This document shows, piece by piece, positions 35,561-45,737 of a DNA stretch of 64,000 nucleotides. Numbering within the stretch: the first letter of the stretch is position 1; each line of letters starts with the position of its first letter. The DNA lies in NCBI RefSeq assembly GCF_000812565.1, contig NZ_JTAM01000012.1, positions 87,722 to 151,721 of the forward strand, written 5' to 3'. This DNA is from Flammeovirga sp. OC4. GTDB lineage: Bacteria; Bacteroidota; Bacteroidia; Cytophagales; Flammeovirgaceae. The notes under the pieces were generated by a model, which worked only from the letters and a program-made list of their open reading frames with translations, was not told the origin of the DNA and searched no databases. A program made the position numbers and the translations under genes.

Positions 35561-36610
35561 TTAATTTAAGTTGACACTTAGCCAATTCATAAATTCAATA
35601 GAACGATAAATGCCTGTTGCATTATGGTCAATACCTTGAATTGTGAATAGCTGATGCTTGTGTTGATTGCCGTATAATGAGTCATAAAACATCTGCATAT
35701 ATTGAGCTCGTTTATGCCTTGAATTTTGATTGCTACTTGTGATGTCTGATCCCCCTCCTTGCCAATTGGCTTGACAACTATTGTCGGAATTGTCAAGATC
35801 TTCTGTACCGGTAGCATATGTGACAAGACGGTCAATATTTTGCGTGACTATTGTTGTAGAGTCAAGGTCATTTCTGTAATCAGTAAACGAGGTGATATCA
35901 GTAAGACCATAAGCATAGTCATTGTAACCTTCACAATCTGTAGGGATTATATATTGATTATCGCTGTCCGAAAATCGCTTATTATTAATATATAAATAGG
36001 ATGAAGGATCACTGACTACATATTTAAAAGTGTAGTTTTCGTATTGTTGTTCAAGGTTGTTGAGTGCGGCATACCTTTGAGTAAACTGCCCTCCTGCAGA
36101 GTGACCAATTAATAATATATTTTTGAGATTAGGGAATTTATCAATAAATACGTAATCCTTTAAAAACTTCTCTAAAAGTAAATAAGAACTTTGTCCATCT
36201 TCAGAGTTGGCTCCAATTCTCCAAATAGCTCCGGTCCAAAAAATATTATTATCTGCAGCATTGTTACTGTAAAAAGGTGCAACGATGAGAGTTGAACCTA
36301 TTTTACCAACATCAAAAACACTATTGTACATGGATTGAAACTGATTTTGATAATCATAGTTGAGCCCGTGTACAACAAGCGTCATAGAAGTGATTTGGGG
36401 TAGAGTTGTATCGTCATTTAAATCAATTGAAGTAAAAAATGTAGTCGTTCTTGTTGAATTGGAGTTTTCCAAGTTGACTTTCACAAATGTATCAAGGTTA
36501 GTACCGTCTGATACGACGTAATCTGGAGGTGCATCGGGTTTGTACTGACAGGAAGAGAGATGAAATAAAAGAAAGCTTGTTAAAGCCAAAAATAGTATGC
36601 GGTTGTTCAT
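35561..36610 (-). CDS. Lipoprotein alpha/beta hydrolase
   Basis: A probable lipoprotein of 349 residues. The signal peptide ends LSSC with Cys21. The nucleophile elbow GHSAGG has Ser171 and is preceded by LVVHGLNYDYQ (oxyanion region); GIDHNATG near the C-terminus supplies a candidate His. It belongs to the alpha/beta hydrolase fold; whether it is an esterase, lipase or peptidase is open. First gene of the six-gene operon, 25 nt before dcuC. It likely prepares the substrate whose products are taken up by the downstream proteins. Confidence 0.82.
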   Translation of the reverse strand: MNNRILFLALTSFLLFHLSSCQYKPDAPPDYVVSDGTNLDTFVKVNLENSNSTRTTTFFTSIDLNDDTTLPQITSMTLVVHGLNYDYQNQFQSMYNSVFDVGKIGSTLIVAPFYSNNAADNNIFWTGAIWRIGANSEDGQSSYLLLEKFLKDYVFIDKFPNLKNILLIGHSAGGQFTQRYAALNNLEQQYENYTFKYVVSDPSSYLYINNKRFSDSDNQYIIPTDCEGYNDYAYGLTDITSFTDYRNDLDSTTIVTQNIDRLVTYATGTEDLDNSDNSCQANWQGGGSDITSSNQNSRHKRAQYMQMFYDSLYGNQHKHQLFTIQGIDHNATGIYRSIEFMNWLSVNLN

Positions 36611-36812
36611 AGTAAAAAGAAGAGTGAATAATGAGTCATTATATATTAAGTTAATAACGTGTGTTGATTAGTTATGAATTTGATGTTTATATTATGTTTA
36701 TTCTGAAATAAAATCAACTTATAGTCCAATTGTATGTTTTTTTAATTGCTTAAACTTGAGGAAATTAGGGTTCTGTTTTACCTGTTTGTTAATCAATTAT
36801 ATAATTTTTAAT

Positions 36813-37628
36813 ATGGAAGACATATTTGCAAATCGACCCAAAAAAACAGGACAAGGCTATATTGAAAGGGAAGGAGAGAAAATTTACTATGAAAGCATTG
36901 GAGAGGGAACGGCTATTGTCTTTGGACATGGTTTAGGTGGAAGTCATGCTATCTTTTTCCAACAAGTACCGGCTTTAGCAAAGGATTACAGAGTGATTAC
37001 GTTTGATCAACGTGGTTTTGGTAATTCTTCCAATATTAATTTGAAGCATTCACCGCATACAGCTGCTGAGGATATGAAAGCTGTTCTTGATCACTTGGGA
37101 GTAGATAAAGCGCATTTGGTAGGGCAATCTATGGGAGGTTGGTGCATGCTTGATTTTGCAATGAATTACCCTGAAAGAACTTTATCGATTGTTTTTAGTA
37201 ATTCATTGGCAGGGATTTATCAAGAAGATATCAAGCATTTTTATGCTATTCCTGCTCCAAGACCACCGGTTTCAAGCCTACCTTTAGGTAAGCATTTCGG
37301 GTTGGCAGATCAGTTTTATGAGAAGAAACCCGAGATCGCCTATTTATACCTTCAAATAGGGTCAATGTGTCCACCTGCACCTTCAGATATGAGAAAATTA
37401 ATTAGAGAAACTTTTTATTCTGTAAAAGAGGTAAATGAGCTGAATCAAAAAATACCTATGTTATTCTGTACTGGATCTGAGGATATTACCTTTCCTCCAG
37501 AATGGATAAAAAAACTTCATGAGTTGATTACAAATTCAGAACTCAAAGTTTTTCAAGGGACGGCACATTCTCCTTATTATGAATTACCAGAAGAATACAA
37601 CGAAACAATAAGGGCTTTCTGTAAATAA
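36813..37628 (+). CDS. Alpha/beta hydrolase
   Basis: A cytoplasmic hydrolase of 271 residues. The start MEDIFANRPKKTG was preferred over the TTG at 36756, whose extension is hydrophobic but not family-like. Motifs: VFGHGLGG (oxyanion hole), GQSMGG with Ser106, an acidic residue in CTGSEDITFPP and His in GTAHSPYY, the full catalytic triad. Esterase or carbon-carbon hydrolase is possible. It is divergent from the operon on its left and ends at a small terminator shared with the ABC ATPase. Confidence 0.9.
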   Translation: MEDIFANRPKKTGQGYIEREGEKIYYESIGEGTAIVFGHGLGGSHAIFFQQVPALAKDYRVITFDQRGFGNSSNINLKHSPHTAAEDMKAVLDHLGVDKAHLVGQSMGGWCMLDFAMNYPERTLSIVFSNSLAGIYQEDIKHFYAIPAPRPPVSSLPLGKHFGLADQFYEKKPEIAYLYLQIGSMCPPAPSDMRKLIRETFYSVKEVNELNQKIPMLFCTGSEDITFPPEWIKKLHELITNSELKVFQGTAHSPYYELPEEYNETIRAFCK

Positions 37629-37629
37629 A

Positions 37630-37662
37630 AAATAAAGGGACTTTATTTTGAAGCCCCTTTTT
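37630..37662. terminator. Shared terminator between convergent genes
   Basis: AAAGGGACTT (37634-37643) pairs with AAGCCCCTTT (37651-37660), with one mismatch, flanked by A and T tracts. It includes the stop codon of the ABC gene. Confidence 0.65.
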
Positions 37663-39343
37663 CTCTTTCGATTCTATTTCTTAAAATATTTTGTTTAATC
37701 TTGTTGAAATCAGCCGTTGGTATGGCATTGATGAGGTTTTTAGTGGCCTCTGCTTTTGGATTATTGTAAATCTCGTTGGCTAAACCCCATTCTTGAAGTT
37801 TTCCTTTTTCCATGACCAAAATTCGGTCAGCAATAAATTTCACTACTGCCAAATCATGGGAAATGAATATATATGTAAGATTAAATTTTTCTTTTAGATC
37901 ACATAACAAGTTGAGAACCATTGCCTGAACAGAAACATCCAAAGCAGATACTGATTCATCACAGATAATAAACTTTGGTTTTGTTGCTAACGCTCTTGCA
38001 ATACAAATTCTCTGTCTTTGTCCACCAGAAAACTCATGAGGGTAACGGTTTAGATAGGAGCTGCTTAATCCTACTGTTTCAAGTAAACGGATAGCTTCCT
38101 TCTTTCTTGCTTTATCATCTGAAAGAATGTTATGAACTTTCATAGGTTCAATAATAGATTGTCCTACAGTCGTTCGGGGATTGAGAGAAGTATATGGGTT
38201 TTGAAAAATAATCTGAATATCTCTTCTCAAGTTGTTCATTTCTTTTTTAGGAATAGTCGCTAGATCTTTTCCTTCAAAATAAACATGTCCATCTTTAGGT
38301 TCTATCAGCCTGAGTATGCATCGTCCTAATGTAGTTTTGCCACAACCTGAACGACCAACAAGTCCTAGTGTTTCACCTTCATTTACTTGGAAGCTTATAT
38401 CATCCACAGCTGTAAACGATTTAATTTCTTTGCCCCATATATTTTTCTTGATAGGGAAAGATGCTGTAAGATTTTTTACTTCTAAGAAGTCATCTAGGGT
38501 AGGTAGCCTTTTTAAAGTGATATCAATTCTAGGTCTACAAGCTAAGAGCCCTTTAGTGTAGGGGTGCTGAGGATTATTAAAAACATCAAACACGGTACCG
38601 TATTCAACAATAATACCCTTACGCATTACTATGATCTTATCTGCCATTTGTGCAACGGTAGATAAATCATGGGATATAAACATGCAGGCCGTATTTCTTG
38701 TCTCTTTAAATTGATAGAAAAGGTCAAGAATGCCTTTTTGTGAAGTGACGTCCAATGCCGTTGTAGGTTCATCAGCAATTAAAAGACTAGGATTACATGC
38801 CAATGCAATACTGATCAATACCCTCTGTTTCTGTCCTCCAGAAAGCTGATGGGGGTAACTATGAAATACTTTCTTAGGGTTTTTGAGCTGTGCTAAATCA
38901 AAAGCTTGAAGTGCTTTTTTTCTTGCAGAAGCGTGACTGATCTTTTTCTCGTGAATTTTAATGGTTTCAATTAATTGATATCCACAAGTAAGAACAGGGT
39001 TGAGTGAACTCATCGGGTCTTGAAAAATCATACCGATTTCACTTCCACGTATATCCCTAATTTCTTTTTTATTTAATGCTAAAAGATTAAGCGTACCCTT
39101 CGTTTTACTATTAAAAAGAACTTCTCCTGAATTAATGGAGGCATTATCAGATAATAATTGGAGTAAGGATAGGGCAGTGACTGATTTACCTGAGCCTGAT
39201 TCACCAACAATGCCTAAAGTTTCTCCAGATTTAAGAGCAAAGTTTATGCTGTGCACGGCAGTGGAACTACCTCTTTCTTCATTATTGAATGAAATAGATA
39301 GGTCTTTTACTTCTAAGAGAATGTCAGCCTTATTTTTCTCCAT
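37643..39343 (-). CDS. yejF: Fused oligopeptide-type ABC transporter ATPase (two ABC domains)
   Basis: An ATPase of 566 residues energising a peptide or microcin-type importer. Two complete nucleotide-binding domains: the first with GESGSGKS, LSGGQKQR and IADEPTTALDVTSQ; the second with GRSGCGKTT, FSGGQRQR and CDESVSALDVSVQ. Each ends with an oligopeptide-transporter extension (HPYTKGLLACRPRI; KAEATKNLINAIP). This is the DppD-DppF fusion layout of YejF/GsiA. No permease or binding-protein gene is adjacent, so partners must be elsewhere. The gene symbol reflects architecture, not proven orthology. Confidence 0.9.
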   Translation of the reverse strand: MEKNKADILLEVKDLSISFNNEERGSSTAVHSINFALKSGETLGIVGESGSGKSVTALSLLQLLSDNASINSGEVLFNSKTKGTLNLLALNKKEIRDIRGSEIGMIFQDPMSSLNPVLTCGYQLIETIKIHEKKISHASARKKALQAFDLAQLKNPKKVFHSYPHQLSGGQKQRVLISIALACNPSLLIADEPTTALDVTSQKGILDLFYQFKETRNTACMFISHDLSTVAQMADKIIVMRKGIIVEYGTVFDVFNNPQHPYTKGLLACRPRIDITLKRLPTLDDFLEVKNLTASFPIKKNIWGKEIKSFTAVDDISFQVNEGETLGLVGRSGCGKTTLGRCILRLIEPKDGHVYFEGKDLATIPKKEMNNLRRDIQIIFQNPYTSLNPRTTVGQSIIEPMKVHNILSDDKARKKEAIRLLETVGLSSSYLNRYPHEFSGGQRQRICIARALATKPKFIICDESVSALDVSVQAMVLNLLCDLKEKFNLTYIFISHDLAVVKFIADRILVMEKGKLQEWGLANEIYNNPKAEATKNLINAIPTADFNKIKQNILRNRIEREKGASK

Positions 39344-39487
39344 AAATTAGTATCTCAGATTAATTGAAGTTGTAAATTAGTAAGAGGAGCGTTTAAACAA
39401 TAATTTTAAACAAAAAAATATTAAAAAATGAATAAACTCATATTCTGAATAGCTAAAATTGAATCGAAATAGAGGTTTGTAAAAGTT

Positions 39488-42400
39488 TTAAAGCTCAATA
39501 CCAACTACTGTAATATCATCTCTTTGTGGAATGTTATTTTGATGTACATCCAAAGCAGCTTCAATTAAATCTCCTAAATCTTCTATTGGCTGATCAATAT
39601 GTTTTCTGATATACGTCTCGAAGTATCTTCTACCAAACTTATCATTATTTTCGTTGTTTTGATCTAATATCCCATCCGTTAACATTAGTAAGTAGTCTCC
39701 TTCTTCAAACTCTATTTGTTGCGTTTCAAATTCTCGTCCCACTTTTTGTTTTCCTCCAATCGCTTTTTTACTTCCTCTATGTCTTTCTAAAACTCCGTAT
39801 TTTTTTCTGACGATATAAATATCACTTTTAGCGCCTGAAAAAAACATTTTAGTTACGCCATTTATTGTCTCAAATTTGCATAGAGCGATATCCATTCCGT
39901 CATTTATTGTATTTTCTTGTTGACGTAAATACGTGATGACTCTTTGATTTAACATTTCGAGAATGATGGAAGTGTCTTGTGTTAGCTTCTTATCTACAAC
40001 TTCCTGTAAAATAGTTTTTCCAATCATGGACATTAACGCACCAGGTACACCATGCCCTGTACAATCAACAACGGCAAAGAACTTTACAAGTGAACCATCT
40101 ATTTTCTTGGTTTCACCATACCAATAAAAATCCCCACTAACGATGTCTTTTGGTCGGTAAATAGAAAACAACTTTTTAAATCTACTTTCCAATAATCCAA
40201 TAGGAGGAAGGATGGCATATTGAATAGTTTGTGCAGCTCTAAGACTATTTGTGATTTTAATGTTTTGATCATTTACTTGAGTCATTGCATCATCAAGCTC
40301 TTCTTTTACTAATTCCACTTTTCTTTTTTGGAGGTAAGCTCTTCGAATAATAACAATCAAACCGATGACAAGTAAAAGAAGTCCACACATTGCCAAAAAG
40401 TAAGTTAAGATCTCTTTTTGATGTTCAGCTTCAGAGATTTGGTTTTCTTCTTTGAACTTCATCATTCGATCTTCCTTTTCTTGAAGTTTGTTTCTCAATA
40501 CACCAATCATTGCAAGAAGAGAACTGTCTTGAGAAGAGAAAATTGTATCTGTTTTGGCTGTTAATTTACTTTCGAGTCTACTTAATTCGGCATTTAAAGA
40601 GTCAATTTCATATTGAGCAATTAACTCTTTGTTCTCCGCTTTTTCATAAACACTTAAAAAATCATTTCTTAAAGAAAGTTCTTCTCTTCTTTGTTCTATT
40701 GTTTTTTCTGTCGCTTCCTCACCTAAAGCAGCAACCTCAATATTTTCAATTACATCCTCTTCTTCCTCAATATTAACAGTGATCGTTAATGTCTTTTGGA
40801 TATTGTCATAAAATCGATTGATGATTTCATGGGCATGGATATGTACTAAACTGATCGATTCTTCAAACTCAGAAGGTGTCATTTCCACTTTTAGGTCAGT
40901 GTAACCCCTACTATTTGTAGTAGCAAATTTCCCATCAGCAAGAATTAAAGCATCGCTCACAAAGCTTCCATCTTGGTCAATCACTCTAAAACCTATATTA
41001 GAAATGGATTGTTCATTGGAAACTTTCATTTTAATATACTGAGAATATTCTCTCCTTTCTTGAGCAAATGAACGCAAGCTTCTACCCGGAACCATTACCT
41101 CAAAGTTGGTTTTTAACCGAATGCCAATAGGAAAGGTAATTGAGAACTCACCATTTTGGTCGGTAGATGTAGAGAATAATCGATTATTTGCAAAAATATG
41201 CAATGCTTTATTGGCAATTGGGTTATTATCTTCATTAATTACTCTTCCCTCAAGCACATCTTGTAATTTATCTCTAAGCAGAATGATGATTTTATCATTT
41301 TCAATGAACCATGACTTAAGTTCCATGTCCTCTTTAGCCACCGTGACAACTCTTGGAGTACTGAAAAGTCCATCATTTATATTAATATGATAAGTAAATT
41401 CACCATTACTGTCCGATTTGAAAGGTTTGTTGTTGACAGTGATTTCAGCATTGCTTATCGGTAATCCTCTGTAAGAAACTTTCCCTTTCATGGTAGGTGC
41501 TTTCGTCTCTTTAACGGTCATTTCTATGCCCTGATTCGATCCAAGCATAGGGTTGATGTCAAAAGTATTATGGACTTTAACAGGAATTACATTGGGAGGA
41601 GCACTTGCTAAAACAACACCATCTTCGTTACTGTTTTCCTTGATAACATAGAAGTGTTGTTCCTCTTCTTTTTCATTTCTGATTCCTATTTTGATAGAAT
41701 AAGTGCCTTCATGAAAAATGTTGGAGTTTTTTTCTACTTTGATATAAAAATTATTGTCTATATCAGCCAACAGAGAGTAGGCCCCTTTTTCATTGGTGAC
41801 CGTTTCATAAAGCTGTTCTTTGGATTCTAACCGAACAGAAGCATTGACTAAAGGTTCTCCATCCTCTTTCTCAACCACACCATTGATACGAACTTTGTCA
41901 AAGAAAAATACTTGGAAGATATCTAATTGACCAATTGATTCTGATCTGGCAGAGGAGAAGTATCCAATTTTTCCATACATACTGAAATATGTGTCATCAG
42001 AAGTAGAGTTGATAGGTACACCAAGGTTTTGCGGTGCTGTCCATTGGTCGTTCTGATCATCATAAACAGATCTGAAAATATCATAACCTCCCATGGAATG
42101 ATGCCCTTTTGAAGAGAAAAATAATTCACCTTCTGCATTGATAAAAGGGGAGTCTTCATCTTGTGGAGTGTTGAGTTCAGTAAGCTCTTCGGGTTCGTTC
42201 CATTGTCTTTTTCTTTTATTCCAAGTAGAATGAAAAAGATCAAGGTCATCCGTATCATTGAATCCTCTAGAGGCGAAATATAAATGTTGTTGGTCCTCAG
42301 TGATGAATGCATGTGTTTCTTGAGCAGGTGAATTGATGCCTTTTACAAGATACTCACCTCCCCAATTATCCCCGGTTTTTTCTCTTTGATAGATGTTTCC

Positions 42401-43123
42401 ATCTCTGTAAAGCAGGGCTTTAGTGTCATTGTCAAAAAGTTGAATAGTTGCAGCATGACCATCAGCAGAAAGTTCCTCCACTCTGGCAGGGTTTGCCCAT
42501 TCATCATTTGCATCCATATACGCATGATAAATTTGTTCAAAACGACTGCCTTTGGAACTTTTTTCATCTCCAAGTTTTGTTACTCTTGTAAATAGGAAAG
42601 ATTGATGGTCCTTGGTAAGCGTTATACTATGTTCATTGTATTTTGAATTAACTCTATCTCCTAAATGCCTAACGATCACTTTATTCTTATCCGAAAGAAT
42701 CACTTTAGCATTTCCGATTTGTTGTTTAAGGATATCAACGTCTTCAACTCCTTTCGAAAATAAAGAGGCTTGATAGATTGCATCTTCCGCAAGTTGAATT
42801 TTACCTAATGCTAAATAACCTTCAGCAATGTAATAATGAAAATCTGCACTTTGAGCTGCTGAAGACTTTTTGATAGATTCCAATAGTTCTATGCCCTCTT
42901 TAGGAAGGTTGGTTTTAATATAACAAACAGCCAAACTATAGATATAGGATTCATTATCAGGGTACAGGTCAACAAGTGGCTCAATGTATTGTAGAGCCTC
43001 TGCATAATTGTGTTGGGTATATGCCTTACGTGCTTGTTTCTCTAATTGTTTGGAGTCTTGAGAAAACAGTTTTAAAGGAATAATTAGCAGTAGTATAGTA
43101 ATATATTTAAGCAAATTCTGCAT
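39488..43123 (-). CDS. Receptor-like SpoIIE/PP2C phosphatase with TPR, PD40 propeller and carboxypeptidase-regulatory domains
   Basis: A 1211-residue transmembrane signalling protein. Order: signal peptide (1-21, ends KLFSQ), TPR repeats (about 25-130), a PD40/WD40-like propeller (about 165-400; EDSPFINAEGELFFSSKGHH is one blade), several carboxypeptidase-regulatory beta-sandwiches (from about 411, INGVVEKEDGEPLVNASV), one transmembrane helix (about 900-925), a short coiled coil, and a C-terminal SpoIIE-type phosphatase (about 975-1211). Metal-binding Asp residues are visible in VSGDFYW, VVDCTGHGVPGALMSM and LMLTDGILD. The exterior half matches the layout of the T9SS protein PorE, but the OmpA domain is replaced by a membrane helix and phosphatase. 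It is a single gene; no anti-sigma or antagonist gene is adjacent. Confidence 0.9.
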   Translation of the reverse strand: MQNLLKYITILLLIIPLKLFSQDSKQLEKQARKAYTQHNYAEALQYIEPLVDLYPDNESYIYSLAVCYIKTNLPKEGIELLESIKKSSAAQSADFHYYIAEGYLALGKIQLAEDAIYQASLFSKGVEDVDILKQQIGNAKVILSDKNKVIVRHLGDRVNSKYNEHSITLTKDHQSFLFTRVTKLGDEKSSKGSRFEQIYHAYMDANDEWANPARVEELSADGHAATIQLFDNDTKALLYRDGNIYQREKTGDNWGGEYLVKGINSPAQETHAFITEDQQHLYFASRGFNDTDDLDLFHSTWNKRKRQWNEPEELTELNTPQDEDSPFINAEGELFFSSKGHHSMGGYDIFRSVYDDQNDQWTAPQNLGVPINSTSDDTYFSMYGKIGYFSSARSESIGQLDIFQVFFFDKVRINGVVEKEDGEPLVNASVRLESKEQLYETVTNEKGAYSLLADIDNNFYIKVEKNSNIFHEGTYSIKIGIRNEKEEEQHFYVIKENSNEDGVVLASAPPNVIPVKVHNTFDINPMLGSNQGIEMTVKETKAPTMKGKVSYRGLPISNAEITVNNKPFKSDSNGEFTYHININDGLFSTPRVVTVAKEDMELKSWFIENDKIIILLRDKLQDVLEGRVINEDNNPIANKALHIFANNRLFSTSTDQNGEFSITFPIGIRLKTNFEVMVPGRSLRSFAQERREYSQYIKMKVSNEQSISNIGFRVIDQDGSFVSDALILADGKFATTNSRGYTDLKVEMTPSEFEESISLVHIHAHEIINRFYDNIQKTLTITVNIEEEEDVIENIEVAALGEEATEKTIEQRREELSLRNDFLSVYEKAENKELIAQYEIDSLNAELSRLESKLTAKTDTIFSSQDSSLLAMIGVLRNKLQEKEDRMMKFKEENQISEAEHQKEILTYFLAMCGLLLLVIGLIVIIRRAYLQKRKVELVKEELDDAMTQVNDQNIKITNSLRAAQTIQYAILPPIGLLESRFKKLFSIYRPKDIVSGDFYWYGETKKIDGSLVKFFAVVDCTGHGVPGALMSMIGKTILQEVVDKKLTQDTSIILEMLNQRVITYLRQQENTINDGMDIALCKFETINGVTKMFFSGAKSDIYIVRKKYGVLERHRGSKKAIGGKQKVGREFETQQIEFEEGDYLLMLTDGILDQNNENNDKFGRRYFETYIRKHIDQPIEDLGDLIEAALDVHQNNIPQRDDITVVGIEL

Positions 43124-43333
43124 AAATAGCTTTAGGTAGTAAAAGTTTAATTCAATAAAGTAAAGAGTATTGAAAAAAGTTACAAGTAATACATCATGAA
43201 ATGAAATTAGTACTTAATTCTTTCTGGGATATTTTGAGTAAATTCTATCATTACTAAAAATACAACATTTACATTTATTATAAAACTTTGGAAATTGAAA
43301 TATTTGTTTAACACAGAGCAGTCAACGTTTAAT

Positions 43334-45541
43334 TTAAATACGTTGGAGATTGTAAGTGTATTGTTTTAGGCAGTTAACATTTTCGCCAATTCGTCTAAAC
43401 TGATTGTTAATGATCACAATATCAGATAGTTTCTTGATGTTTTCTGACTCTTTAATACCTAATTGTAGTTCTTTTTCTCGGATTTTTTCCAATTTTTCAG
43501 TCTCATTATCTATTGTAGTTAGAAATCTGTTAATGTCCTCATCTTCAAGGATGTGACTTTTACCTTGTATGTGTAATGCAAGGTGTTCTAATGTGTTACA
43601 AATACTATCAATAAAAAGTTCCAACTCAGAATATTGATATTTTTTCGAAAGACGTTCCACATTTGCAGAAAGTGTGGCGGTATGGGAAAAAATCATTCGT
43701 ATAGTGGCAATAAATTCATAGAGGTCTGTAGAGGGTACTTGGTTGGACTTAGGGTCATTAAGCATAGTTTGAAAGCTCATAGCAAGGTTAGCATTTGAAA
43801 GTTGAGCTCGTTTTCTTGCAAGCTTATAGTTATTCTGATTCAATGATTTAATTCCCGTAAAACCAATTGCTACTTCTCTAAAATAATCGCTATTGGCTCT
43901 AATGGATTCTACAATTCTTAATTTGATTTTATTCTTTTCAAACTCAGGTAAAATGGCGAAACTTATAATGTAGGCAATAATTCCACCGAGTGCAGTATCA
44001 ATGATTCTAGCAATAGCAATTTCAAAATTTGTGGGAATACTTATCGCAATTAGTAATAAAATGAAGGGTGTGAGAAGTGTCATCCCTAAACGGTAATCTT
44101 TCGCCAGAGTTCCGAATGTGCCAATACCTAAAGGAATCAAGACAATGAGATACAAAAAAGGATTGTCTGTCACCCACATAATAATAGAAGCAATGACGAT
44201 TCCGAGTGATGTTCCTACAATTCTTGCAATCATTCGTTGCTTAGTGATAGCAAAAGAGGGTTTCATGATTACTGCTATTGAAAGCCAAATCCAATACCCT
44301 CTATCCAAGTCAAAAAAGAAGGCAGATGTATAGCCCAACATCATTGCCATGGCAATTTTAATGGCGTGTCTGAAGTGACCTGAAGAGAGTGTTAGGTTAT
44401 CGGATAAGTTACCCTGTTCAGGTTTGGTCAGAAAGTTAGGTAACCTTAGGCCATCTGTATGAGAACGGTCGCTCATCTTTTTCCAATCTGTAAATTCGGC
44501 TACTTCAAGGGTAAGGCGGTCTATCCTTTTGAAATTTCTAAGAATATTTTTTACCTCCGCAAACCAAGATATAGGTGTTTTACGGTCGTCTTGATCTCTT
44601 AAACTTTCAAATAAATGATTGATTTCATCAAAAGATCGATCTAAAGAAAATAGTTGCTCCACCACCTCTCTTTTTTGGATGGATCGAGCAAGAATAGACA
44701 GATTTCCTCCTAGTTGATAGAAAAGCTTTTCTAAATTGTAGGGGAGGAGTGTATTTTTAAATTCCTCATGTAGAGATGAGTATTTGATATGCGTTGCACT
44801 TGCCTTCTCAAAAATATCAATGGAAAATCGCATTATTAATATCAATGAACGACCGTGAGGAGTGGCACCTTGTAATGCAGAACGCTGCGTGAGGAGAAGG
44901 TTTCTGATTTCTTCTTGTTTATGCTCTATTTGTGTTTGTATCCCAAAAAGTTTTCTTTCATTTTCTTTAGAATTTGGATTAGTGAAAAGTCGGGCTTTAG
45001 TTCTCATATATTCAGCCATCAATTCATAATTTTCACCAAGAAGTTTCTCTATGGTAGCATAAGGTCTTACCTGCCATAACAAAAGCGAATTAAAACTATA
45101 CCAAAGTCCACCACCAAGCATAGCGACAAATGTTGGAACCAATTCACTATTATTCAAACCAAAACCCAGTCCCAAACTTACTGAAATAAGAACACTGTTT
45201 CCGATCATCGTAGATCGGTTTCCAAATATTGAGAGCAGTGCTGCCAAGAAAGAAACTGTACCAAGGTACACTAATCCAACAGTAGGCCATTTAATAGTAA
45301 AAGCCATGCCTAGTGCACAAATTGTGTTCAGAAAAGCTCCTCCAATTAATCCTTTTGCTTTTTCATTCCAGTTACCGGGAGAGTCGGATAGCCCAACTGT
45401 TAGAGCTCCTATACTTACAGCAGTAGCAATTGAGATAGTGTTGGTAAGGAGTCCTAAAAGTAAAGGGAACAAGATAGACCATGTAAGTCTTAATCCATTT
45501 GAAAATTGGTTACTTCTAAAAAATAAGCTGATTTGATCCAT
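43334..45541 (-). CDS. FUSC/YccS-family inner-membrane protein
   Basis: A 735-residue membrane protein of the fusaric-acid-resistance/YccS-YhfK group. Two blocks of transmembrane helices (about 15-160 and 395-520) are separated and followed by helical soluble parts, the duplicated FUSC plan. The N-terminal TSIATAVSIGALTVGLSDSPG-like stretch and RGYWIWLSIAVIMKPSFA with RIVGTSLGIVIA are the FUSC signature. Members export aromatic acids or have envelope roles; the substrate here is unknown. It is a single gene, without the membrane-fusion partner seen in AaeAB-type efflux systems. Confidence 0.88.
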   Translation of the reverse strand: MDQISLFFRSNQFSNGLRLTWSILFPLLLGLLTNTISIATAVSIGALTVGLSDSPGNWNEKAKGLIGGAFLNTICALGMAFTIKWPTVGLVYLGTVSFLAALLSIFGNRSTMIGNSVLISVSLGLGFGLNNSELVPTFVAMLGGGLWYSFNSLLLWQVRPYATIEKLLGENYELMAEYMRTKARLFTNPNSKENERKLFGIQTQIEHKQEEIRNLLLTQRSALQGATPHGRSLILIMRFSIDIFEKASATHIKYSSLHEEFKNTLLPYNLEKLFYQLGGNLSILARSIQKREVVEQLFSLDRSFDEINHLFESLRDQDDRKTPISWFAEVKNILRNFKRIDRLTLEVAEFTDWKKMSDRSHTDGLRLPNFLTKPEQGNLSDNLTLSSGHFRHAIKIAMAMMLGYTSAFFFDLDRGYWIWLSIAVIMKPSFAITKQRMIARIVGTSLGIVIASIIMWVTDNPFLYLIVLIPLGIGTFGTLAKDYRLGMTLLTPFILLLIAISIPTNFEIAIARIIDTALGGIIAYIISFAILPEFEKNKIKLRIVESIRANSDYFREVAIGFTGIKSLNQNNYKLARKRAQLSNANLAMSFQTMLNDPKSNQVPSTDLYEFIATIRMIFSHTATLSANVERLSKKYQYSELELFIDSICNTLEHLALHIQGKSHILEDEDINRFLTTIDNETEKLEKIREKELQLGIKESENIKKLSDIVIINNQFRRIGENVNCLKQYTYNLQRI

Positions 45542-45737
45542 TATGAAAGGATGAGGTGATAATGTGGCTTTGTTAATGACTATTTATAGTTTTCACATAA
45601 TTGTGAACCAAAGCAAAATTATAAAGAATATATATAAAAAACTGTCATAATAGCTGAACATCGCTAGATATTATTGCTTTTAATTTAAAAGATTTGCTAT
45701 TTGCGACAGTATTGCACAAACACAACTAAAAATAATC

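Noticed and set aside
36663..36718. GTTGATT/AATCAAC inverted repeat between the uptake operon and the alpha/beta hydrolase
   Set aside because: Seven-bp AT-rich arms 42 bp apart are expected by chance in this composition; no promoter motif supports an operator.
40510..41390. Plus-strand frames within the receptor phosphatase gene
   Set aside because: Antisense to a continuous 1211-codon gene and without recognisable domains.
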